DNA of 19,560 nucleotides from NCBI GenBank assembly GCA_016933315.1, contig JAFGBE010000004.1, forward strand, positions 1 to 19,560. The letters run 5' to 3'. Positions 5,738 to 14,954 of the stretch are shown piece by piece. A model generated the notes under the pieces. That model did not search any database. It saw only the letters and a list, made by a program, of their open reading frames with translations, and was not told the DNA's origin. The DNA is from Candidatus Auribacterota bacterium (GTDB taxonomy: Bacteria > Auribacterota > UBA6266). Numbering within the stretch: position 1 is the stretch's first letter; every line of letters begins with the position of its first letter. The translations under genes were made by a program, and so were the position numbers.

Positions 5738-6916
5738 ATGAAAACACAAAAAACAGGTTTTAAAAATCTTATTTCAGGAAAATCATTTTTGTTTTTAATG
5801 TTTATTGTTTTCCTTTCCGCCGCCTGCGCAGCCCATTCCGGGGAAAACCGCTTCACGGACAGCAGGGAACAATCCGTGTACGAGTGGTTCTGTTTATCAC
5901 AGGGCGAAAACGGGCTCTTCCAGAGCGCCGAAGGCGTTGATATCTGTTCGACATACCAGCTTTCGACCGCGGCGATGGTCTTTACCCTTTACGGCGATTA
6001 TGACAGAGCCGGAAAAATATTTGATTATTTTCTCTCAAAGCAGGCCAAAGAGTTTTCGGCTCCGAGCATAACACAGAGGGGTTTCCTCCAGATGAGGCAT
6101 CCGTCCAGCGGCGAGGCCGACTGGAATTCTTACAGGTGGGTGGGCGATAATTCCTGGCTGCTTATGGCCCTTAATTTTTATAAGAGCAGGACCGGTTCGC
6201 GCAAATATGACTCTATGATGAAAGCAATAGCCGACTGGCTCTGTGATATGCGGGATAAGGAAGGGAATGAGATTTATGAGACGGGGGATTTCGGCCTGTG
6301 GTACGGGTTTACCGGCGACGGCAGGACCATGCTCAGGGCTAAATCATCCGAAGGGAACCTGGACGCGTATGCGGCCCTCGCCCCTTTTAAGGATAAGGCG
6401 GGCGCCAGGGCGGAGATAAAGAAGTTCCTTGATTCGATGTATGTTGCGGGGGACAGGCGCATTAAAATCGGGACAACGGTTTCAACGACCGACAGCGAGC
6501 TCCAGGCGTGGGCATACCTTGTGTTTGGCGATGAGAATAAATATCCATTGGAATTTCTTGAGAAAAATTATAGACTTACCGTGACGTCCGAGGCGACCGG
6601 TGAAGAGATAACCGGATTCTCTTATATGCCGGAAGACCATATGGAAGGCCGCCTTGAATTATCCTGCACGATTGAAATCGTATCGGCATTCCAGGCCATG
6701 GGAGATAAGAAGAGAGAAAAATATTACCTATCTGAAACGGAAAAAGCCATGATTGAAAGCAGGTATCATCCGGGAACATACGGACTTCCGGGGCTGGCTA
6801 ATAAGAGCAGGTGGCCGAATGACCCGACCGATATGAGGGGTGTGAATGTGCACTCAAGCGCGTGGTATTTGTTCGTTAAAAAAGGGTTCAATCCTTTTTC
6901 GGAATTTAAATTTTAA
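5738..6916 (+). CDS. Exported helical protein, probable alpha/alpha-barrel (glycosidase-like fold)
   Basis: A 392-residue protein. Residues 1-33 form an export signal: a basic N-terminus, a hydrophobic run FLFLMFIVFLSA, then ACAAHSG. The Cys could be a lipoprotein attachment site (SAAC is a weak lipobox), or SPI may cut after an Ala. The mature part is helical with repeating aromatic motifs: EWFCLSQGENGLFQS, YQLSTAAMVFTLYGDYDRA, WVGDNSWLLMALNFY, GLWYGFTGDGR, EGNLDAYAAL, DSELQAWAYLVFG, and a terminal NVHSSAWYLFVKKGFNPF. This pattern of paired helices with W-x-G-D-N-x-W and E-G-N-x-D is seen in (alpha/alpha)6 toroid sugar enzymes. I do not recognise a named family, and no catalytic residue is assigned. 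It follows the glycosidase by 4 nt and precedes the AsmA-like gene by 17 nt, so one transcript is likely. It may be a periplasmic partner of its cytoplasmic neighbour. Confidence 0.7.
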   Translation: MKTQKTGFKNLISGKSFLFLMFIVFLSAACAAHSGENRFTDSREQSVYEWFCLSQGENGLFQSAEGVDICSTYQLSTAAMVFTLYGDYDRAGKIFDYFLSKQAKEFSAPSITQRGFLQMRHPSSGEADWNSYRWVGDNSWLLMALNFYKSRTGSRKYDSMMKAIADWLCDMRDKEGNEIYETGDFGLWYGFTGDGRTMLRAKSSEGNLDAYAALAPFKDKAGARAEIKKFLDSMYVAGDRRIKIGTTVSTTDSELQAWAYLVFGDENKYPLEFLEKNYRLTVTSEATGEEITGFSYMPEDHMEGRLELSCTIEIVSAFQAMGDKKREKYYLSETEKAMIESRYHPGTYGLPGLANKSRWPNDPTDMRGVNVHSSAWYLFVKKGFNPFSEFKF

Positions 6917-6933
6917 AAATCGGGGGTGTGAAT

Positions 6934-7788
6934 ATGAAAAAGTTTTTACTGACCGTGATAGTGATAATACTTGTTATCGCAGCCGGCCTGATTGTCTTTA
7001 AAGATACCATTATCAAGGGTGCGATCGAGAAGGTGGTAAGGGATACGACTGGTCTTCACCTTACGATGGAAACCCTTACAGTCGGCCTGCAGGACCAGAC
7101 AGTTGATATCAAAGAGCTCAAGCTCAGGAACCCGTCGGGATTCGAGGACAAGATAATGTTCGATTTTCCCGAGATATATGTTGATTGCGACGTAAAGGCG
7201 ATAATGAAAAAACATGTGCACCTTGAGGATATGACAATACACCTCAGGGAATTGTCGGTTGTGAAGAACTCGAAAGGCGAATTGAACCTGAACGCGCTTA
7301 AGGCGGTCGCCAGGGAGGGAGAAAAACCGGCTGAAGGGAAAAAAGAGCCTGCGAAAGAAGCAGGGGAAGCAAAACCAATGACATGGCAGATAGATAAACT
7401 GCACCTGAAAATAGAGAAAGCCGTTTACAAAGATTATTCCAAGGGGAAAACGCCTGAGGTTTACTCTTTCGATATAAACATAGATGAGCAATTTGAGAAC
7501 ATTACCGATCCATATAAACTTGTTGTCCTTCTTGTGACAAGGACGCTCGCGAAAACGACGATCGCCCAGCTTGCCAATTTCAATCTAAAAGCCCTTGAAG
7601 GCAGCGTTTCGGGTATTGTCGCCGGAGTGCAGGAACAGGCGTCCCAGGCCGTTGACCAGCTCAAGAAAATAGCGGACGGCGAAGTGCCTGTGGGAGAGGG
7701 CGTCAAAAATATTACGGAAGACACAAAGAAATCGGTTGATTCCCTGAAAGACCAGTTTAAGGATTTCTTTAAAAAAGAGGAAGATTAA
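6934..7788 (+). CDS. AsmA-like membrane-anchored periplasmic protein
   Basis: A 284-residue protein with one N-terminal membrane segment (FLLTVIVIILVIAAGLIVF), then a periplasmic beta-rich domain: VVRDTTGLHLTMETLTVGL, VDIKELKLRNPSGFED and FDFPEIYVDCDV. That sequence order, helix-anchored start followed by LKLRNPSGF and EIYVD, is characteristic of small AsmA-related proteins (relatives of the AsmA/TamB/YicH bridge-like lipid-transport group). A Lys/Glu/Pro-rich linker sits near residues 130-150. The C-terminus is an amphipathic Lys-rich helix (KDQFKDFFKKEED). I chose ATG 6934 over GTG 6928 because the GTG lies inside the GGGGGTG ribosome site, which then sits 5 nt from the ATG. It ends by overlapping the convergent GH13 stop by 4 bp. 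Role inferred: envelope lipid homeostasis or anchoring, not proven. Confidence 0.75.
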   Translation: MKKFLLTVIVIILVIAAGLIVFKDTIIKGAIEKVVRDTTGLHLTMETLTVGLQDQTVDIKELKLRNPSGFEDKIMFDFPEIYVDCDVKAIMKKHVHLEDMTIHLRELSVVKNSKGELNLNALKAVAREGEKPAEGKKEPAKEAGEAKPMTWQIDKLHLKIEKAVYKDYSKGKTPEVYSFDINIDEQFENITDPYKLVVLLVTRTLAKTTIAQLANFNLKALEGSVSGIVAGVQEQASQAVDQLKKIADGEVPVGEGVKNITEDTKKSVDSLKDQFKDFFKKEED

Positions 7789-10700
7789 GAGAGAAGTTCC
7801 AGAAGCCGGTTGACCTTGTATTCGGATTTTGCGAGCGCTCGGGAAATTTCCGAAACGTTCTTATGGCATTTTTCAGGTTTGCCGCCGCTGATTATCGCGG
7901 CGATGAAGAGCCAGTAAATAAGGTCTTCGAATTTTTCCTTGTTAAACCACAGTATGCCTTCATATTCATTGAAATCGAGGTAATGGGAAACGAGGCCGTC
8001 TTTGAATATGCGGCTTAGCGCGGCTTTCGGTTTTTCGGTGTGCTCTGTCCCAAGCCCGCCGGGGTATGATGAGACTATTTTGACAAGCAGGCTGTCATGG
8101 GAGGCGGCAAGGTCATCTTTCCCTGTTTCCTTTAATTCTGAGAAAATCACTTTTTCGAGCATTAGCTCTTCTATTATCCGGGTGTTTCCCTCGTTTTGTA
8201 TCTTCCCGAGATGTTTTAAGAGTATGGTTAAGACCGCTTTCTTGAAAAATGAGGGGCTGTTTAAATCCTGCGAATGCAGGTATTTCCCGATTGGCCCGGT
8301 TTTCGGGGCTTTCAGTATGCCCGATAACCTTTCAAAATCCGTTTTTATGTCTTTGGCGATAGTTTTTAGGTCGGCGGAGGAACTGTAATAATCTCTGATT
8401 GCATTATAAAACCCTTCGGCCCTGTTAGGGAAGTCGGCCGCCGCGTTTTTACGCTGCGCGAGCAGTTCGCCGGTGAAATTATTGTTGATTATGTGGCGGA
8501 GCGAGTTATGGATCGGGGAAAATATCATTTCCATCAGCATTTCCCGTATGTCGTACGCGCCTCTTCCGTCGAGGCGGCGCGCGATTTCCCTGTAATGGCC
8601 TTTCGTATCTTCGACTTCCGTGAAATCGAGGAACGAATGGTACTGGTAGGCTTCAAGCCCGAGAAACAGACCTTTTTCGCTGAGTTCCCGGCCGTTTCTT
8701 ATGTACTGGAGGCCCGACTTATAATCCCTGAATATATAGAAAGTGTTTTCTGAGTTTTTTATGCGCAGCCCTTCCGCCAGCGTTTTCCGGACGAGGCTCC
8801 TTTTGCCATGGCCTGTTTCCGCTGATATAGCGCAGGAATCCTTTATCCAGCCGGATGTGGACGCGTATTTGTTGTGGTATATTATGAGGCCTCTTTCCCC
8901 TCCGCGGATATTCGAGAACGCGAAGACATTTTCATCGACTGAGCCGTCGTTCCTGTAAAAATCGTACATAAGGAAATTGTCGACTTCGCTGAACAGGTGG
9001 CGTTTTTTCATCAGGGGAAAAATATCCGCCTCATGGCGCCTTACAAGGTCCCAGTCGGTTTCCTCGTTCCAGTATGCTTTGCGGTATTCCATACCGTATT
9101 TCTCTGAGAAGCCCTCTATTTGCCCGTGGCCGAACATCGGGAGCCCGGGCATAGTCACCATCATCAGGCAGACGCCGAAGTATTTATCGCCTTTCCCGAA
9201 CTGGGCGACTGCGGTTTCCTCATCGGGATTGTTCTGGAAATTGACGAACCGTTTCAGTATCTGCGGGTTGAACTCGAGGATATTTTTCACGACCTGCCGG
9301 TATTTCTGGTTCTCTTCCATCTTGAGCATATTCATAAAAGAGCTGTTATAGACCCTGTGCATCCCGAGCGTGCGGACGAAAAAACCTTCCATCAGCCAGA
9401 ACGCTTCCGCGAGAAGCAGTGTGTCAGGCAGTTCTTTGTTTACCCTGTCAACGACTTCCCTCCAGAATTCATGGGGCATAAGGCGGTTGAAATCCTCGGT
9501 GCTTAAGCCGTTTTCCGCCCGCGAAGGTATGCCGCCGCCGGTCCCCGGATGGGGGAACCAGAGCCTCTGGTAATGCCTTTTCGCGAGCGTCATAGCCGCG
9601 TCAAGCCGGATGATGCTGAAATGCCTGGCGACATTTAAAATGGATTGTATGACGGCTTCCCTTACTTCCTGTCTTAAGAAATTGAGCTGCGCGGTATCGT
9701 TCCACGGCATGCTTGTGCCGTCATTCCCGTGGTATATGTATTTTGTGGAGCCGGTGTGTTTGTCATAGCGCTTGAAAACCACGGCGGCGTCCCTTTTTGT
9801 CCAGTAACCGTCTTCTATCTGTATTGAGACGCGCTCATCGTTGGAAAGGTCGGGCCCCGAGAAGTTATAAGAGGGGTAAGGAGGATAATCAAGCTGGATG
9901 AACCAGTCGGGGTGTTCCACCACCCATTTGGAGTAAACGCCCATATGGTTGGGAACGACGTCGGTCGCGAGGCGTATGCCCCTCTGCCATGCCCTGTCCC
10001 TGAGCGACTGGAAAGCTTTTTCACCCCCGAGGTCTTCGCTTATGGTGTAATCGTAAAGCGAATACGCCGAGGCCAGGGCCTCAGGGTTTCCGCAGATCTG
10101 TTTTATTTTCTGGGATGCCGGGCTTCTTTCCCATATGCCTATCAGCCAGAGCCCGGTGAATCCCCAGCCGGCGAGCCGGTCAAGCTCTTCGTCAGGTATC
10201 TGGTCGATTTTATTTATGGCCCTTGAATATTTTTTTGACAGCTGGTCAAGCCAAACATAAGTGCTTTTGGCTATTATGACCACTTTTGACATCCAGTTCT
10301 TGTCTTCAGAGAAGTGTTCGTATTCGGGAGAATGGACGTATTTCGCGTATTCCGGGTAATCCGCCAGGTCTTTGAAGCGCATTACGATGTTCGGCCCTTT
10401 TCCGAGCCAGCCTTCCTTTTCCTCTTCTTTCAGTACGTCAAGCGCCGTCAGTATTCTGTTCAATATGTCTTCGGGCAGGAATTCAGACCAGTTGTCTTTT
10501 ATATATTTCAACTGCCCTTCGAGCGAGTCTTCCGAAGCCTGTATGGGTTCCAAGAGAAAATCTATTATGGGCTTGTTGTTTTTGCCGAACCCCGGCTCTT
10601 TATCAAGGAATTCCCTGAAAGCTTTCAATGTTTTAGCGTAAGTGGTTTTTTCCGACAACTCTTTGTCGTCGAAAAATTCGCGGTAAGGGGCAATGGCCTT

Positions 10701-11195
10701 GTTTTTGTTGGCCAGGTGGATAAGGATCATCTCAAGGGCGGTAAGTTCCGTGTTCGGCATCGAATCGGTTTTATTCAGCAGGTATTCCTTTCCCGCGCGC
10801 TTGTCCCTCATTACTTCATAGGGCGGAAAATGGCCGATAAAAGCTTCGAGGGTATCCGGGGATTTTATTTTCCTTGAAGAGTAGTCCAGCGTTTTCTTCA
10901 ATGCTTCCGGGTTGGTGTTGCTCTCGTATAACATTATGATATACCGGAAAACCTCGTTCATAAGCCCGGCGGCGTTGAGTTTGCCGGCCCTGAACGGGTT
11001 CTTCGCGAAAAGCTCATGGCCCTTAACTTCGTATATCCGCTTTACAATTTTCCTTATCAGGGGAAGGCACGGCGGTTTCGGAGCTTCCGAATCCGCGAAT
11101 ATCCCTTCTTTGAGCCTGTAGGCATCCCATTGGCGGCGGGACAGCTGGAATTCAAGAGGGAAATACCGTTTGACTTTTATAGTTTTTTGGGCCAT
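7785..11195 (-). CDS. GH13 alpha-amylase-superfamily enzyme, large multidomain form
   Basis: A 1136-residue protein, no signal peptide, so cytoplasmic. An N-terminal helical domain (about 1-300) precedes a GH13 TIM barrel (about 305-750). The four classical motifs are present: region I DVVPNH (412-417), region II IIRLDAAM with nucleophile Asp532 and the conserved Arg530, region III LLLAEAFW with acid/base Glu597, and region IV NNPDE with Asp658. A beta-rich part follows, then a helical C-terminal domain of about 250 residues. Typical GH13 enzymes have about 450-700 residues, so both flanking domains are unusual. An intact triad supports an active alpha-glucan hydrolase or transglycosylase; the specificity is not readable. 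It is a single gene, divergent from the TPR operon and convergent with the AsmA-like gene. The ATG has no visible ribosome site, and a TATAAT lies 9 nt before it. Confidence 0.9.
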   Translation of the reverse strand: MAQKTIKVKRYFPLEFQLSRRQWDAYRLKEGIFADSEAPKPPCLPLIRKIVKRIYEVKGHELFAKNPFRAGKLNAAGLMNEVFRYIIMLYESNTNPEALKKTLDYSSRKIKSPDTLEAFIGHFPPYEVMRDKRAGKEYLLNKTDSMPNTELTALEMILIHLANKNKAIAPYREFFDDKELSEKTTYAKTLKAFREFLDKEPGFGKNNKPIIDFLLEPIQASEDSLEGQLKYIKDNWSEFLPEDILNRILTALDVLKEEEKEGWLGKGPNIVMRFKDLADYPEYAKYVHSPEYEHFSEDKNWMSKVVIIAKSTYVWLDQLSKKYSRAINKIDQIPDEELDRLAGWGFTGLWLIGIWERSPASQKIKQICGNPEALASAYSLYDYTISEDLGGEKAFQSLRDRAWQRGIRLATDVVPNHMGVYSKWVVEHPDWFIQLDYPPYPSYNFSGPDLSNDERVSIQIEDGYWTKRDAAVVFKRYDKHTGSTKYIYHGNDGTSMPWNDTAQLNFLRQEVREAVIQSILNVARHFSIIRLDAAMTLAKRHYQRLWFPHPGTGGGIPSRAENGLSTEDFNRLMPHEFWREVVDRVNKELPDTLLLAEAFWLMEGFFVRTLGMHRVYNSSFMNMLKMEENQKYRQVVKNILEFNPQILKRFVNFQNNPDEETAVAQFGKGDKYFGVCLMMVTMPGLPMFGHGQIEGFSEKYGMEYRKAYWNEETDWDLVRRHEADIFPLMKKRHLFSEVDNFLMYDFYRNDGSVDENVFAFSNIRGGERGLIIYHNKYASTSGWIKDSCAISAETGHGKRSLVRKTLAEGLRIKNSENTFYIFRDYKSGLQYIRNGRELSEKGLFLGLEAYQYHSFLDFTEVEDTKGHYREIARRLDGRGAYDIREMLMEMIFSPIHNSLRHIINNNFTGELLAQRKNAAADFPNRAEGFYNAIRDYYSSSADLKTIAKDIKTDFERLSGILKAPKTGPIGKYLHSQDLNSPSFFKKAVLTILLKHLGKIQNEGNTRIIEELMLEKVIFSELKETGKDDLAASHDSLLVKIVSSYPGGLGTEHTEKPKAALSRIFKDGLVSHYLDFNEYEGILWFNKEKFEDLIYWLFIAAIISGGKPEKCHKNVSEISRALAKSEYKVNRLLELLS

Positions 11196-11204
11196 AGAAA
11201 ATAG

Positions 11205-11210
11205 ATTATA
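11205..11210 (-). promoter_or_regulatory. -10 element close to the GH13 start (possible leaderless mRNA)
   Basis: On the minus strand TATAAT (11210-11205) ends 9 nt before the GH13 ATG, inside TTAGTATAATC. Transcription would begin within about 3 nt of the start codon. No purine-rich ribosome site lies between. The matching -35 (TGTGTT, 17 bp upstream) is weak. Confidence 0.45.
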
Positions 11211-11272
11211 CTAAAATAGAGCGGTTAAACACAGATATTATTTACGGTTTTAATCTTGTCCATTGAAGGGCG

Positions 11273-11302
11273 TTGCCTTATATTATATGATATATTTAAA
11301 AT
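11273..11302 (+). promoter_or_regulatory. Possible promoter of the TPR-Exb operon
   Basis: TTGCCT (11273-11278) and TAAAAT (11297-11302) are 18 bp apart in a very AT-rich stretch. The 143-bp divergent gap is the only place for a promoter of the seven-gene operon. Other AT-rich hexamers here would fit about as well. Confidence 0.3.
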
Positions 11303-11338
11303 TCACACTGCCTGTATATAAGAGAAGATATTCGGAAT

Positions 11339-14161
11339 ATGCTTAACAGACTCAGGATATTCATAGGCTGTTTTCTTGGTTTAATATGCGCGGCTTCATT
11401 TGCCGATGAGGCCCTGGACAGTTTCAGGAAAGGCGAGGAATTGCTGGACGCCTCGGATTACGCCCCGGCGGCGGCCTGTTTCAGGACCATAACGGAAGAT
11501 TTTCCCACACATGAACTTATCCCCGTGGCGTATTACAACCTGGGGTTTGCCTATTTCGGCGCCGGCGACTATGACAAGGCGTCCGCCGCGCTAAGACACA
11601 TGATAAAGGAATTTCCCGAGGACGATATGACGCCCTCATGTTATATGCTTCTCGCGGACTGCTACACCGCTAAAAAGGAATACAGCCAGTCAAACGGCAT
11701 TATAGACGACGCTGTCGGCAAATACCAGAACCCGGATATAAAAAACCAGTTCATCTTCAAGAAAGCTTACAATTATTATTTTGCGCAGGAATACAGTAAC
11801 GCGATAAAGATACTCGATTCCATAATCAGCGGCGCGAACTCCATGGAAATGAAAAACCAGGCGCTTTTCCTCAAGACTTTTATTTATAAGAAAGAGGGGA
11901 GCATCGAGAAAGCCGTGGGAATCCTGAAGGAGCTTGTTTTATCTTCGGGCAACCCTATACTGGCGAACAAGGCACTTTTCCTTATCGCCGAGATATATGA
12001 TGAATCGGGCAATAAGACAAAAGCCATAGAAAATTACCGCAACGTGAAAACGAAAAAGGAAGTGCTCTCGGAGCTTGCCGGCAGGATAAGTGTTTTGAGA
12101 AAACAGAGGGAGGAAGTCTGGCAGAAAGAATCCTCGGGCCGCGAAAGGTCGCAGATAACGGAATCACTGAACAAACTGACGAAAGAATACAGGGAAATCG
12201 ACGCCGAACAGGACCTGGGACTGATTTCTTATATGAGAAGATGCCTGTGTTACCGCGATATGGGCAGCCTTTACCGCGACATAATCCTTTCGAATTATAT
12301 TATCGGGAACATAGAAGACGAGTATTATGTGAAACAGGCTTACAAGGAACTTGTATACTGTTATTTTGAGCTTGGCGAAGTGGACAGGTGCCTGGGAGTG
12401 GCCGACAGGATGGAAAAGGCATTCCCTAAAGACGATGAAGTCGCCGTCGCTTTCCTGACGATAGGCAAAAGGTTTTTCGCCGAGAAGAAATACGGCGAAG
12501 CGGTAACGGAATTTTCAAGATGCGTGGAGAACAGTTCCCGGCCGGAAGTATATTCCGAGGCGAAAGCGCTGAAAGCGGCGGCGTTTATCGAGCAATCCGA
12601 TTATAAAAATGCCGCGGATGTATATTCCGAAATTATCAATGATAAAGACAATCATGACGCCGGTATAATCCCTGAAAGCCTTTTCGGGATGGGCGTATGC
12701 CTTAACAATGAAGGGAAAACGGATGAATCCGTCGCGTATTTTGACGCCCTGATATCGGGATACCCCTCCGACGATTACGCCTCAAGGGCCAGAAGGGAAA
12801 AAGCCAACGTGTTTTTCGCGGCCGGGAAATATGACGAGGCCCTGCAGTATTACAGGGAATACCTTGGCAAGAACATGGATTCCGACGACGTTCCCGATAT
12901 CCAGATACAGGTGGGAGCCTGCCTTATAAACCTTAACAGGAACGATGACGCCATTAAGGAACTGTCGTCTATCGACAAGTCCAGGCTTAATGCGGAATAC
13001 AAGAAAGTCCTTGTGGATTTCGATATAGCCCAGGCTTACGCGAACAAGGGCGATTATGAACAGACCGAGAGGACAATGCTCGATATAATAAAGAAGTACC
13101 CCGGCTCCGCTGTCACCGAGGATTGCTACTCCTGGCTTGATAAGTATTACACCGGCGCGGGGAGGAACGAGGCGAAAATCGAAATGTACCTGCTGGCGTA
13201 CAATAACGCCAAAACAGACGGGGACAAGGCCAAATTCAAATACCGCGCGGCTTTCCTGGAACAGGGCATGCAGAAAACAGGGCCCGCGGCCGGCAAGTAT
13301 ATTGAGATATTTTCCTCCGGAGACGATAAAGGTAAATATGTCTGCCTGTCTTTGAAAAATCTTATGGATATGGCGGAAGAAGAGAAGGATGGGGCCCTTA
13401 AAAGACAGTGGATGGACATGCTGAAAAAAGCCGCCGGCACGGAAAGCAAAAAATGGAAAGCGGATATCATCGCCGGAGCTGTGGAAAAGGGCGATATTAC
13501 CGATTCGGGGGAAGAATATCTCGGCATGGACGCCTCTTCGGCTTTTCAGTCTCTTTCCCCGTGGGAGATTTATATCGTGTCCCAGTCCGACACACTGCTC
13601 GGCAGGTACGGCGATGCCGAGCCTTTGCTTGAAGGGTTAATCTCGAAAAACAGCGACGACCGAGAACTTGTTTTTATGAGCAGGATAGGACTCTCCGACA
13701 TACTGAGGGCCAGGGGTAAAAACAGCGAAAGCCTTGAAGAGGTGAAGACCGCCCTGAAAATGGATATTTCGGACGCTATCGACATACCTCTTGAAAGCGC
13801 AAGATATAAGCTGGCCCTTACCCTTATGGATAACGGCGATTATGAGGGCAGCCTGGAGATATGGAAAAGGCTCCTGAGAGAAGCTCCCGAAACAAAGAAA
13901 CCCGCCGTTCTTTACGGAATCGCGGAGTGCTATGAGTCTTCCGGACAGACGGACAAAGCCCTGGCGAACTTCAGGAAAATTTCGCTCCTTTACGGCGATG
14001 ACAGGGAAGTCGCTTCAAAATCACTGCTCAAGTGCGTTGAGATCCTGAGCAAGGCGGGCAAGAAGGAAGAAAGCCGCCAGTGTTACGACGAGCTGTTAAA
14101 AGATTTTGCGGATACGGGAGCGGCGCAAAAGGCCAAAGAGGAATTTAATGGGAAAATATAG
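11339..14161 (+). CDS. Large exported TPR-repeat protein
   Basis: A 940-residue protein with a signal peptide (IFIGCFLGLICAASFA, probable cut before DEALDSF). Nearly all of the mature part consists of tetratricopeptide repeats: AxxxFRxIxxDFPxHxLxPxAxYNLGFAYFGAGDYDKA near 40-85, then many units with the A-x-Y-x-x-G-x-Y-x-x-A signature (SDYKNAADVYSE, AAGKYDEALQYYREY, DNGDYEGSLEIWKRL, SSGQTDKALANFRKI). A charged helical region around 245-285 looks like a coiled coil. The repeats with DFP or YPGS spacing resemble the outer-membrane lipoprotein/TolA-binding (YbgF/BamD-like) TPR type. A periplasmic scaffold for the downstream energised complex is the likely role. It overlaps the next gene by 14 nt. 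The ribosome site is weak (CGGA). Confidence 0.85.
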   Translation: MLNRLRIFIGCFLGLICAASFADEALDSFRKGEELLDASDYAPAAACFRTITEDFPTHELIPVAYYNLGFAYFGAGDYDKASAALRHMIKEFPEDDMTPSCYMLLADCYTAKKEYSQSNGIIDDAVGKYQNPDIKNQFIFKKAYNYYFAQEYSNAIKILDSIISGANSMEMKNQALFLKTFIYKKEGSIEKAVGILKELVLSSGNPILANKALFLIAEIYDESGNKTKAIENYRNVKTKKEVLSELAGRISVLRKQREEVWQKESSGRERSQITESLNKLTKEYREIDAEQDLGLISYMRRCLCYRDMGSLYRDIILSNYIIGNIEDEYYVKQAYKELVYCYFELGEVDRCLGVADRMEKAFPKDDEVAVAFLTIGKRFFAEKKYGEAVTEFSRCVENSSRPEVYSEAKALKAAAFIEQSDYKNAADVYSEIINDKDNHDAGIIPESLFGMGVCLNNEGKTDESVAYFDALISGYPSDDYASRARREKANVFFAAGKYDEALQYYREYLGKNMDSDDVPDIQIQVGACLINLNRNDDAIKELSSIDKSRLNAEYKKVLVDFDIAQAYANKGDYEQTERTMLDIIKKYPGSAVTEDCYSWLDKYYTGAGRNEAKIEMYLLAYNNAKTDGDKAKFKYRAAFLEQGMQKTGPAAGKYIEIFSSGDDKGKYVCLSLKNLMDMAEEEKDGALKRQWMDMLKKAAGTESKKWKADIIAGAVEKGDITDSGEEYLGMDASSAFQSLSPWEIYIVSQSDTLLGRYGDAEPLLEGLISKNSDDRELVFMSRIGLSDILRARGKNSESLEEVKTALKMDISDAIDIPLESARYKLALTLMDNGDYEGSLEIWKRLLREAPETKKPAVLYGIAECYESSGQTDKALANFRKISLLYGDDREVASKSLLKCVEILSKAGKKEESRQCYDELLKDFADTGAAQKAKEEFNGKI

Positions 14162-14939
14162 CTTTATAATAATGTCGCTTGTATTTTTTGCCGTTTCGGC
14201 TTTTTCGGAAGCGAGAGTCATCGAGCTTAAGAACGGGCAGGTCATAAACGGCGAGATAGTCAGGGATGAGAACGGCGAGCTGACCGTCAAACTGGACCAG
14301 TACGGCGAGATGACGGTCAATAAAGAGGATGTGAAACTGGAATCCCTTTATTCCGACGGATACAAGATGGCGGAGGAAGATTTCAGCCGGGGGAGGTTCG
14401 TGGAAGCGATAAAGGCTTACCATGAGCTGCTGCAGAATCCCGACCCTCTTATAAGCAGCGACAGGATAATATCAAAGATAGGCGACTGTTATCTGAGACT
14501 CGATAAGCCTGATAAGGCGGTTGTGTTCTATACGAAAGTCATGGGAGAGACAGGCGATAACAGCCTTAAACTCCATTGTTCGATAAGGGCCGATTACTGC
14601 CGGCTGCGGGCGGGTGAAGTCCAGCCCCTGCAGGTGGATTCTTACAAAAACAGGAAGAAGTCGATAGGGAAAGATGATATGGCTTTTTACTGCTATATAG
14701 AAGGCCGCCGCCTGCAGGCGGAGAAAAAATACGAGGAAGCCGCTATGGAACTTTTGTCGATAGACGTCCTCTATCCCGAGACGGCCGGGCTCGTAACAGA
14801 ATCCAAGATGCTGGCCGCCGAATGTTTTGGCCGGATCGGGAAACAGGAGTTCGCGAAAAGCCTTTATAAGGAAATTTATGGAAACAGCCCTTCTTCCGAA
14901 GAGGGGAAAGAAGCTTATAAAAGAATGAACAATCTTTAA
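14148..14939 (+). CDS. Small exported TPR protein with beta-rich N-terminal module
   Basis: A 263-residue protein. I start it at ATG 14148 because GAGGAA stands 5 nt upstream and the sequence then begins with a proper signal peptide (MGKYSFIIMSLVFFAVSAFS-EARV). Upstream extension in the same frame would add a basic stretch overlapping the previous gene. Residues 22-58 form a compact module, VIELKNGQVINGEIVRDENG then LTVKLDQYGEMTVNKEDV, of the small SH3/Sm-like barrel kind often found before TPRs. The rest is about four TPR units (GRFVEAIKAYHELL, LDKPDKAVVFYTKV, KKYEEAAMELLSI, GKQEFAKSLYKEI). It overlaps the preceding TPR gene and precedes exbB by 15 nt. Likely a periplasmic partner of the same complex; function not known. 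Confidence 0.8.
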   Translation: MGKYSFIIMSLVFFAVSAFSEARVIELKNGQVINGEIVRDENGELTVKLDQYGEMTVNKEDVKLESLYSDGYKMAEEDFSRGRFVEAIKAYHELLQNPDPLISSDRIISKIGDCYLRLDKPDKAVVFYTKVMGETGDNSLKLHCSIRADYCRLRAGEVQPLQVDSYKNRKKSIGKDDMAFYCYIEGRRLQAEKKYEEAAMELLSIDVLYPETAGLVTESKMLAAECFGRIGKQEFAKSLYKEIYGNSPSSEEGKEAYKRMNNL

Positions 14940-14954
14940 ATAAAGGAGAGCAGG

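Noticed and set aside
4441..5747. Minus-strand frames opposite the glycosidase and similar shadows under the GH13, TPR and Exb genes
   Set aside because: All lie antisense to well-supported genes and show no motifs or ribosome sites.
14106..14147. N-terminal extension of the small TPR protein
   Set aside because: It adds a basic stretch before the signal peptide; ATG 14148 has a good ribosome site and gives a normal signal.
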